Of a stretch of 32,646 bases of DNA, positions 26,656-32,646 are shown one piece after another. Made by a program: the position numbers and the translations under genes. The DNA is taken from contig JAQWIX010000068.1 in the NCBI GenBank assembly GCA_029248675.1, forward strand, positions 1-32,646, given 5' to 3'. How positions within the stretch are numbered: position 1 is the first letter of the stretch; every line of letters begins with the position of its first letter. The notes below the pieces were generated by a model. The model was given only the letters and a program-made list of their open reading frames with translations, was not told where the DNA came from and ran no database searches. The stretch is from Pseudomonadales bacterium. Its GTDB lineage: Bacteria; Pseudomonadota; Gammaproteobacteria; Pseudomonadales; Azotimanducaceae.

Positions 26656-26982
26656 ATGAGCGAACAAATTGTGCACACCAGTGATGAACAGTTTGAGGCC
26701 GACGTGCTGACAGCAGACAAACCTGTGCTGGTCGATTACTGGGCAGAGTGGTGCGGACCTTGTAAAGCCATCGCACCCATTCTTGATGAAATTGCTGGCG
26801 ACTACAGTGATCGCCTGAAGATCTGCAAGTTAGATATCGATGCTAACCAAGCGACCCCGCCAAAATACGGTATTCGCGGCATCCCAACGCTCATGCTGTT
26901 CAAGAATGGCGAAGTTGAGGCAATGAAAGTAGGCGCCCTGAGCAAGTCCCAGTTGCAGGCGTTCCTCGACAGCAACATCTAG
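26656..26982 (+). CDS. trxA: Thioredoxin
   Basis: This 108-residue cytosolic protein has the active site W32-C33-G34-P35-C36 in [14 protein letters not shown] and the cis-proline loop [11 protein letters not shown]. Length and sequence match classical thioredoxin 1. It reduces protein disulfides with electrons from thioredoxin reductase, which is not in the window. The ATG is preceded by TGGAGA. The trxA-rho order is conserved in gammaproteobacteria. A possible terminator-like stem follows in the rho leader. Confidence 0.96.
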   Translation: MSEQIVHTSDEQFEADVLTADKPVLVDYWAEWCGPCKAIAPILDEIAGDYSDRLKICKLDIDANQATPPKYGIRGIPTLMLFKNGEVEAMKVGALSKSQLQAFLDSNI

Positions 26983-27181
26983 CCCTCAGAAGAGCGTTTA
27001 CTAGGGCGAGATTTCCTAAGAATTTCGCCTTGACCCAAGCCCACAAATCTCTACACTGATTCTCGGCTTCAGAGAGGAGCCGGGATCCACGCCCGGTCTA
27101 AGCCAACCCAATATCTCTTTTCTTATTCAGTCGCCACTTTGTTTTGGCGATCGCAATCCTACTAACAAGGTTCCTACCGCT
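26983..27181 (+). promoter_or_regulatory. Structured leader of rho
   Basis: The 199 bases between trxA and rho hold several stems. The first is GGCGAGATT / AATTTCGCC (27005-27013 / 27021-27029, one G-U pair, 7-base loop). Next come two mutually exclusive stems: CGGCT / AGCCG (27064-27068 / 27078-27082) or CCGGG / CCCGG (27080-27084 / 27092-27096). Last is TCGCCA / TGGCGA (27131-27136 / 27145-27150), about 30 bases before the rho ATG. A pyrimidine-rich run lies between. In E. coli the rho leader is the site of autoregulation by Rho itself; a similar role here is an inference. Confidence 0.5.
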
Positions 27182-28444
27182 ATGGCTATGCACCTATCAG
27201 ATCTGAAACGTAAACCCGTGGCCGAGCTCCTTGATACGGCGCGCGAAATGGGCCTAGAAAATGTTGGCCGGTCACGCAAACAGGAAGTCATTGCAGCCAT
27301 TGTCCGTAAGCTGTCTAAAAACGGCGAAGATATTTACGGCGAAGGCACACTAGAAATACTTCAAGACGGCTTCGGCTTTTTGCGCTCCCCGGACAGTTCT
27401 TACTTAGCCGGTCCGGACGACATCTATGTATCGCCCAGTCAGGTTAGACGCTTTAACCTACGAACCGGCGACAGCATTGCCGGCAAGATCAGACCACCAA
27501 AAGACGGCGAACGATACTTTGCGCTGCTCAAAGTCGACGAAGTCAATTTCAGCGACACCAACAGCAAAACCCATAAGGTTCTCTTTGAAAATCTAACCCC
27601 GCTTTTTCCGGACGAACGCCTTCAGTTAGAGCGCGGCAACGGCAGCACCGAAGATCTTACGGCAAGAATAGTCGACTTGGTTGCGCCCATTGGTAAGGGT
27701 CAGCGAGCCTTGGTTGTTTCGCCGCCAAAGGCCGGTAAAACATTGGTTCTACAGAATATTGCCCAATCGATAACATCCAATAATCCTGAAGTTGTGCTCA
27801 TCGTCTTGCTAATTGATGAGCGTCCTGAGGAAGTCACCGAGATGCAGCGTTCTGTGCGCGGCGAAGTTGTGGCCTCGACCTTTGACGAACCACCCTCTCG
27901 ACACGTTCAAGTGGCCGAAATGGTCATCGAAAAAGCCAAGCGTCTGGTTGAACATAAAAAGGACGTAGTGATATTACTCGACTCCATCACTCGCCTCGCT
28001 CGAGCCTATAACACCATCGTGCCCTCATCAGGAAAAGTTCTGACCGGTGGTGTCGATGCCCATGCCTTGGAACGCCCCAAGCGTTTCTTCGGCGCCGCGC
28101 GAAACGTTGAAGAAGGCGGAAGTTTGACCATCGTGGCAACCGCCTTGGTAGATACCGGTTCGAAGATGGACGAAGTCATCTACGAGGAATTCAAAGGCAC
28201 CGGTAACCAAGAGCTACATCTTGAACGCAAGATTGCAGAGAAGCGTGTATATCCAGCCATCAATATTCGTCGCTCGGCCACGCGACGGGAAGAGTTATTG
28301 ATGTCTGAGGAAGAAATTCAGCGCGTTTGGATTTTACGTAAACTGCTCCACGACATGGATGATGTTGCGGCCATTGAGTTTATTTTGGACAAGCTCAAAG
28401 AAACCAAAACCAACGACGAATTCTTTAGTTCCATGCGCCGATAG
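27182..28444 (+). CDS. rho: Transcription termination factor Rho
   Basis: This hexameric RNA-dependent ATPase ends transcription of untranslated RNA. It has 420 residues, as in E. coli (419). The N-terminal helical part and cold-shock-like RNA-binding domain (GDGFGFLR-type motif at about 58-69, then [16 protein letters not shown]) are followed by the P-loop SPPKAGKT (180-187), Walker [17 protein letters not shown] and the secondary RNA-binding loops ([13 protein letters not shown]). The first ATG is used here; the third codon is also ATG, and E. coli Rho would align to it. The ribosome site is weak (AAGG at 11 bases), fitting regulated expression. The stop codon lies in a short duplicated sequence. 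Confidence 0.97.
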   Translation: MAMHLSDLKRKPVAELLDTAREMGLENVGRSRKQEVIAAIVRKLSKNGEDIYGEGTLEILQDGFGFLRSPDSSYLAGPDDIYVSPSQVRRFNLRTGDSIAGKIRPPKDGERYFALLKVDEVNFSDTNSKTHKVLFENLTPLFPDERLQLERGNGSTEDLTARIVDLVAPIGKGQRALVVSPPKAGKTLVLQNIAQSITSNNPEVVLIVLLIDERPEEVTEMQRSVRGEVVASTFDEPPSRHVQVAEMVIEKAKRLVEHKKDVVILLDSITRLARAYNTIVPSSGKVLTGGVDAHALERPKRFFGAARNVEEGGSLTIVATALVDTGSKMDEVIYEEFKGTGNQELHLERKIAEKRVYPAINIRRSATRREELLMSEEEIQRVWILRKLLHDMDDVAAIEFILDKLKETKTNDEFFSSMRR

Positions 28445-28478
28445 GCAAGATTAATAGCGCCGATAGGCAAGGTTAAAA
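28435..28478 (+). repeat. 22-bp direct duplication over the rho stop codon
   Basis: Unit 1 (28435-28456) begins GCGCCGATAGGCAAG and contains the last Rho codons and TAG. Unit 2 (28457-28478) follows immediately with 20 of 22 bases identical. The second CGATAG is not in the rho frame (22 is not a multiple of 3). It is a recent-looking tandem duplication in the gap between convergent rho and hemY. Confidence 0.85.
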
Positions 28479-28530
28479 GCGCATATTGGCGGAATCAGGC
28501 CTGCACCCAAAAGGGTCGCTGACGCTCTGG

Positions 28531-29697
28531 CTATTGAACAATCCCGGAGCGCCCGAGTTCCGTCAAAATCAAACCCTCTAGCTCTTGAGGGTTCGGACTT
28601 TCACCTGCGGTTAACCCAAGCACCTGAACTGCGCGCAGCAGATACTGTCGAGCTTGTTCCTGTTGTTTGTTGGTATTGAGCAAGCGACCCAAGGCCAGGA
28701 GCAGTTCCGCATCATCGGCTCGGTTTTTCAGCCAACTATTCGCCGCCTCTATCGCACGGCCAACCACAGCCGGTTGGCTAAGGCGTCCGAACTGTCGCAG
28801 CAGTGTTGGCTGCCAATCCTTTGATAAGCCATGGTCGAGCAACTCGAAAGCCGTTTCGTCCAGACCACTCTTCATCAACAAGCCAGCCCAAAGACCTAGG
28901 GTATTCGCATCTGATCGCCACTTTTTCGGCAGGTTTTTTAGTCCCGTGCGCCAACCATCTTTAACGTTATCGCCGATCTCGCTGTCCGCCATGGCTTTAC
29001 CAGCGCGCAGCAAAGGCATTTGAGCCCGAAAAGCATCGTCCTTGAGCACACTACTCTTTTCTAAAGCCGGCCAATGACGGCGTAACGAATCCCATTGCGT
29101 TAACTCTATACAACCCCAAGCGTACAAACCCGCCCAACGGCTGGAAGATCGATCTGCTTCAGGTATCTGGGACAAGTGCGCAAGGGCTGATCGAGCTCGT
29201 CCATTGGACAGCTGCCATCCTGCAATAGCCAAAATCAGATCGTTAAGCAATTCCGGGGAATCTGCTCGCGCATTCGCCAACAGTACGGCTAGCTCCTTAT
29301 CATCTTCTTGCTGCCAAAGGCCACGCGCCCGAATAAGAAGCGCCTCCAACTGCCGCTCTGGCGGAATAGGCGCAGCCGCCAACTTGCCAGCGGCTGCCGG
29401 CCAATTTCCAGCGCCTGCATCTTTGATAACACGTTGCCACAGATCATGACTTTTGGTGTGTTGCCGCCCAGAACGCCAGCGGCCATACATACCCAGACTG
29501 GTCATCAGATAACGCAATCCCGCTCCAAGTGTGAAAACCACTAGCGCGATACCCAGCGCTGCAATAACTCCTGCGGCAATACTACTTTCAAATACCCAAC
29601 TACCCGCTCGAACCAGCACATAGCCCGGGTCTTGCAACAACCTTGCGCCAATCAAGGCGCCCGCTACAACAGCCAAAAATACCCACACCCAGCGCAT
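28531..29697 (-). CDS. hemY: HemY protein (haem biosynthesis-associated, TPR)
   Basis: This inner-membrane protein of 388 residues has two hydrophobic helices at the N-terminus (about 3-21 and 40-66) and a helical TPR-like remainder (LLIRARGLWQQ, ARSALAHLSQIPEADR, DDAELLLALGRLLNTNKQ). It is the gammaproteobacterial HemY that accompanies hemX and hemCD, not the protoporphyrinogen oxidase of Gram-positives that bears the same name. Its exact role is unsettled; it is thought to organise or support late haem synthesis at the membrane. The start overlaps the hemX stop as TAATG. Confidence 0.9.
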   Translation of the reverse strand: MRWVWVFLAVVAGALIGARLLQDPGYVLVRAGSWVFESSIAAGVIAALGIALVVFTLGAGLRYLMTSLGMYGRWRSGRQHTKSHDLWQRVIKDAGAGNWPAAAGKLAAAPIPPERQLEALLIRARGLWQQEDDKELAVLLANARADSPELLNDLILAIAGWQLSNGRARSALAHLSQIPEADRSSSRWAGLYAWGCIELTQWDSLRRHWPALEKSSVLKDDAFRAQMPLLRAGKAMADSEIGDNVKDGWRTGLKNLPKKWRSDANTLGLWAGLLMKSGLDETAFELLDHGLSKDWQPTLLRQFGRLSQPAVVGRAIEAANSWLKNRADDAELLLALGRLLNTNKQQEQARQYLLRAVQVLGLTAGESPNPQELEGLILTELGRSGIVQ

Positions 29698-30758
29698 TAC
29701 GAGGCTTCCAAAACGCTATTCAATGCCTGCAACGATGCAGAGATAGTCGGTAAGGGCTGAGTGAGCCGTCGCTCAGACAACGCGTCTACCTGATCAACGA
29801 ATGTTTGCACTTGGGGATCTGTTGCTAACCCTAACTGCAGTGCCGCCTGTTTCGCCTGAGCTAGGCTTGCTTGGAAAAGGGCTTCTTGGCCTCGCAGCAC
29901 GGCAACTTGAGCTCGCTGAATTGCAGCCGTCGCCTGCCTGCGAGCGGTTAGCAATTGTGCTGGTCCCGGATCGCTTCCACTCATCGAGTTGTCAGAATCC
30001 TCTAAGGCCGATAGATCCGTGATCCGAACAAACTTGGCTAACTCGGAAATCACGGCATCCCAGCCGGCTACAGCTGGTTCCAAATCTTCAGTGGGCGGCG
30101 ACAGAGATAGACTAGTGCGCACTTCTGGCAGAGCGGTACTCAAGGCCTGAAGTTGTGCATAGATGCCTTGAACATCAACAGGCTTGATCTGCTGCAGCGT
30201 CAAAATCTCCTTAGCCAACAACAAGCGTACAGGTAGGAGATCGTATTCGTCCCCAGCACCTTCACCCTGAATCGCGAGGAGCACTTGATCCGCACTTTGA
30301 AGCGCTTGCAAGGCGGTAGTCGCATCCCCTTCCAGCAACAGCCAATGGTTTGCAAAGCGCATCAAGAACGCTGCTTCGGCCAAGCGCCATTGGCGTGGTG
30401 TCGTCGGTTTGTTTGCTACTGCCTCTTCTAAACTTTGGGCAACCGCCTGTCGCAGTTCCTTCTGAACATCCAAATTCTCTTGGCGTAGAGACTGTGCAAG
30501 CCCAGAAATTGCCCTTCGGCTATCAGCCATACCGGCATCCAGCTCAGCAAGAATCTTTTGCTCCGTCTCTGTAACCAACTCTTCCACTTGCTGGGTCTGA
30601 ACGGCAAATGGCTGCAAATAAACAAGCCGATAGCCCAAATACGCCCCAAGTGCGAGGGCGAAAATTGCGACTACAAAGGCAAACACCGCAATGCCGCGCC
30701 CACCCGACTTGCTAGCTATGATTTTGGGTGCAGGCGCCCCTTCGACTTGCTCAGTCAT
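29697..30758 (-). CDS. hemX: HemX membrane protein
   Basis: This protein of 353 residues has a short cytosolic tail, one transmembrane helix (about 22-45, GIAVFAFVVAIFALALGAYLGY) and a long, mainly helical, coiled-coil-rich periplasmic part, with the family signature RQWRLAEAAFLMRFANHWLLLEGD. Such proteins are often annotated as uroporphyrinogen-III C-methyltransferase, but this sequence has no visible SAM-methyltransferase motifs, so that name is doubtful. I chose ATG 30758 (MTEQVEG), preceded by AAAGG; a longer frame to 30854 lies inside hemD. It overlaps hemD by eight bases and hemY by one. Confidence 0.9.
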   Translation of the reverse strand: MTEQVEGAPAPKIIASKSGGRGIAVFAFVVAIFALALGAYLGYRLVYLQPFAVQTQQVEELVTETEQKILAELDAGMADSRRAISGLAQSLRQENLDVQKELRQAVAQSLEEAVANKPTTPRQWRLAEAAFLMRFANHWLLLEGDATTALQALQSADQVLLAIQGEGAGDEYDLLPVRLLLAKEILTLQQIKPVDVQGIYAQLQALSTALPEVRTSLSLSPPTEDLEPAVAGWDAVISELAKFVRITDLSALEDSDNSMSGSDPGPAQLLTARRQATAAIQRAQVAVLRGQEALFQASLAQAKQAALQLGLATDPQVQTFVDQVDALSERRLTQPLPTISASLQALNSVLEAS

Positions 30759-31452
30759 TGGCAATCCTTTCACATGCATGGTGAATTTGGTCGGGCGCAC
30801 TGCCCTGACATACCACAAGCTTATACCAACCGAGGCTAGAGGCGTGATCCGCAACCCTCTGAGAGGGCAGCACTAACGGGATATTTTTGTGCAAGCCCAA
30901 TGCCTCGGCCCCCGCGGATACCTGCTGTAGCCCATGTATGGAACCAACCCAGATACTCTTGACCTTTTTGTCCGATAGCGTTTTCGGCATTGACGCTTCA
31001 CGGCGATAAAGATTGAAGCGACTCAAGATACATCGCTTTGACAGGGCTTGGGCCACAACATCCCGGCCACCCTCTCCTGTTAATAGCCAAACGGACTGCT
31101 CCTTACCAAGCTGCCGCAAAGCCGGCGAGGCAAGCAGACCCTCGGAGTTTGCTTCATCGGGCAGCTCGATGTGAAAACTGTTCGCGTCAATGAGGCCTTT
31201 GGCAGTGGCGGGCCCAATAGCCAACACCCTAGCTCCGCGATGGGACGGTCGGAAGTAGTTGGATAAATACGCGGAGACAGCGTGTTGGGACAGAGCGATC
31301 ATTAGATCCGGCCTTGTCTCGGGCATTGGCTCAGACAAGGGTAGATAGTCTATGCGGGTAACCGGATGACAAACGGTTTCCTCTCCCAGAGTTCGCAGAG
31401 CATCTGCTATCCGTGAGGCGCTGGGTTCGCTGTAGCTGATCCAGTGTGTCAT
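30751..31452 (-). CDS. hemD: Uroporphyrinogen-III synthase
   Basis: This 233-residue cytosolic enzyme closes hydroxymethylbilane with inversion of ring D. The family is poorly conserved; recognisable parts are the ALSQHAVSAYL segment, the AIGPATAKGL block, WLLTGEGGRDVVAQAL, and the NLYRRE segment. Position between hemC and hemX supports the call strongly. The ATG has a weak upstream site. Its end overlaps the start of hemX. Confidence 0.92.
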   Translation of the reverse strand: MTHWISYSEPSASRIADALRTLGEETVCHPVTRIDYLPLSEPMPETRPDLMIALSQHAVSAYLSNYFRPSHRGARVLAIGPATAKGLIDANSFHIELPDEANSEGLLASPALRQLGKEQSVWLLTGEGGRDVVAQALSKRCILSRFNLYRREASMPKTLSDKKVKSIWVGSIHGLQQVSAGAEALGLHKNIPLVLPSQRVADHASSLGWYKLVVCQGSAPDQIHHACERIAND

Positions 31453-31515
31453 AACGTTCTAGTCATTAGTGAGTCGCCATCAAGCCTTAGCGACCTATGC
31501 TAAGTCAACGGCACG

Positions 31516-32430
31516 TCAGTTCGCTTTAGCGTCATCAAGAATGCTCTGAGCGCCGAGCGCAAGCAGGTTTTCCACCACATCACTGGCGAGACCTTCCGGA
31601 TCCATACCCCGACCCTCGGCTCTCAAAATCTGTGAGCCATCTGGGGCAGCGACTAAGGCTCGCAAAAATATCAGACCCTGGTTGTCTATTACCGCATGCG
31701 CCGCTACAGGCAGCGCACAATCGGCACCGAGTCCGGCACTTATTCCACGCTCGGCTGTAACGCAGCGAGCCACCGCCGGCTGCTGCAATTTATCCAGTAG
31801 CTCTATTACTGGGCTACCCGCAACAACTTCAATACCCAATGCGCCCTGACCCGGTGCTGGCAAGGATTGATCGATCTCTAGGACGGTCGCGTCTGAACGC
31901 CGAATTCCCAGCCGAGACAATCCGGCTTGAGCGAGGACGATGGCATCAAACTCACCGCTGTCGAGCTTGCTTAATCGAGTTTGGACGTTGCCGCGGATAC
32001 TTTCGACCTGAAGATCCGGCCGCTGTGCTAATAGCTGGGCTTGCCGCCGCGGACTGGAAGAACCCACCTTGGCGCCATTGGGCAATGTGTCCACATTGCC
32101 GGGACCGCCCACTAGCACATCACGGACATCGTCCCTGAAACCGATAAACGGTAAGCTAAATCCTTCGGGTAGGTGTGCTGGCAGGTCTTTCATAGAGTGG
32201 ACTGCTAGATCGGCCCTGCCCTCAAGCATGGCGACTTCCAGTTCCTTTATGAATAAGCCCTTGCCACCGATTTCTTTCAGCGGGGCGCTCAGCCACTGGT
32301 CTCCCTTGGTCGTCATACCAAGCAGCTCTACCGTCAAGTCTGGGTATGCGATTATCAGCTGCTGACGAATAAAATCCGCCTGCCACAGAGCCAGAGCGCT
32401 CTCGCGCGTCGCGATGGTGATTGTTTGCAT
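31516..32430 (-). CDS. hemC: Hydroxymethylbilane synthase (porphobilinogen deaminase)
   Basis: This 304-residue cytosolic enzyme assembles four porphobilinogens. The N-terminal IATRESALALWQADFI, AVHSMKDLPAHLP (77-89) and VGSSSPRRQAQLL (122-134) form the active site. Cys238 in LGADCALPVAAHA carries the dipyrromethane cofactor. It starts eight bases after the algR stop with only a weak ribosome site, so it is probably cotranscribed with, or translated after, algR. The hemD gene follows 63 bases downstream. Confidence 0.96.
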   Translation of the reverse strand: MQTITIATRESALALWQADFIRQQLIIAYPDLTVELLGMTTKGDQWLSAPLKEIGGKGLFIKELEVAMLEGRADLAVHSMKDLPAHLPEGFSLPFIGFRDDVRDVLVGGPGNVDTLPNGAKVGSSSPRRQAQLLAQRPDLQVESIRGNVQTRLSKLDSGEFDAIVLAQAGLSRLGIRRSDATVLEIDQSLPAPGQGALGIEVVAGSPVIELLDKLQQPAVARCVTAERGISAGLGADCALPVAAHAVIDNQGLIFLRALVAAPDGSQILRAEGRGMDPEGLASDVVENLLALGAQSILDDAKAN

Positions 32431-32438
32431 CGCTGAGA

Positions 32439-32646
32439 CTACAGGCGTCTTATAACTTTGCGAATTGCAGGCAGGTGTCGGCGACTAACGTCAATCAATT
32501 CTTCTACGTCACTCATACGCACACCAATTTGACCCTTCGCATCTTTTTCCAAACCCATAATGTGATTAGTTGTGACCAAGGCATTTCGGTGAACTCGCGA
32601 GAACAAATCCAGAAACTCTTCTTCCAGCTCTCTGAGCGTTTCGTCA
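32439..32646 (-). CDS. algR: LytTR-type response regulator AlgR, C-terminal fragment
   Basis: The gene runs off the right end of the window; about 69 C-terminal codons are visible. They read DETLRELEEEFLDLFSRVHRN, then a GLEKDAKGQIGVRMSDV stretch and ..LIDVSRRHLPAIRKVIRRL before the stop. This is the end of a LytTR DNA-binding domain: RVHRNALV and VSRRHLP are its hallmarks. The position directly before hemC matches algR in pseudomonads and relatives, where it regulates surface traits and virulence. The receiver domain is outside the window, so the symbol rests on the tail and the context. Confidence 0.85.
   Translation of the reverse strand, partial: DETLRELEEEFLDLFSRVHRNALVTTNHIMGLEKDAKGQIGVRMSDVEELIDVSRRHLPAIRKVIRRL

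Overview
This window is chromosomal DNA from a gammaproteobacterium. GC is moderate, coding is dense on both strands, and most genes are housekeeping genes. The block nudE / yrfG-hslR-hslO / pckA has the order known from enterics and pseudomonads. An algR-hemC-hemD-hemX-hemY run and a yheS-hemB-trxA-rho run point to the Pseudomonas / Cellvibrio / marine-gammaproteobacterial side of the class. I infer a relative of the Cellvibrionales or a similar marine group; the sequence alone does not fix the genus. I see no prophage, insertion sequence, CRISPR array, tRNA or rRNA.

Layout. 1-3080: end of a SAM methyltransferase, an SDR oxidoreductase (+), then on the minus strand a DUF1295 membrane protein, a glutathione S-transferase-like protein and a GFA-type zinc protein. 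3281-4426: a periplasmic cytochrome c' followed by a b561-type membrane cytochrome. 4420-6767 (-): a HAD phosphatase, a 2-oxoglutarate/Fe(II) dioxygenase and a small methyltransferase, divergent from a MerC-like membrane protein (6900-7295). 7349-9780 (-): a small lipoprotein translationally coupled to a secreted GH19 chitinase with chitin-binding modules. 9781-10221 has no gene and ends in a hairpin-rich cysK leader. 10222-11175: cysK. 11184-12986 (-): a flavin monooxygenase / acyl-CoA dehydrogenase-like protein and a small companion. 12987-13442 has no convincing gene but carries three inverted repeats. 13443-14895 (-): cysQ and nudE. 15044-18703 (+): yrfG, hslR, hslO, pckA. 18815-22630 (+): gshA, an ACP phosphodiesterase-like gene, an MDR quinone oxidoreductase and dsbB. 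22823-28444 (+): an orphan ParA ATPase, ABC-F protein yheS, hemB, trxA and rho. 28531-32646 (-): hemY, hemX, hemD, hemC and the 3' end of algR.

How the genes fit together. Sulfur and thiol metabolism recurs: cysK and cysQ (cysteine synthesis and PAP removal), gshA (glutathione), a GST-like and a GFA protein, and the redox proteins hslO, dsbB and trxA. Tetrapyrrole synthesis is represented by hemB on one strand and hemCDXY on the other, converging just after rho. The accessory part is modest: the chitinase/lipoprotein pair, the cytochrome pair, the MerC/methyltransferase locus and the flavin monooxygenase pair.

I did not find an obvious new multi-gene system. The most interesting unexplained signals are non-coding: a pseudoknot-like arrangement over the TTG start of the quinone oxidoreductase gene (21032-21167), tandem hairpins before cysK (10115-10162), three palindromes including a LexA-like 16-mer (13243-13329), an inverted repeat between the divergent methyltransferase and MerC genes (6765-6848), and a 22-bp duplication over the rho stop codon.
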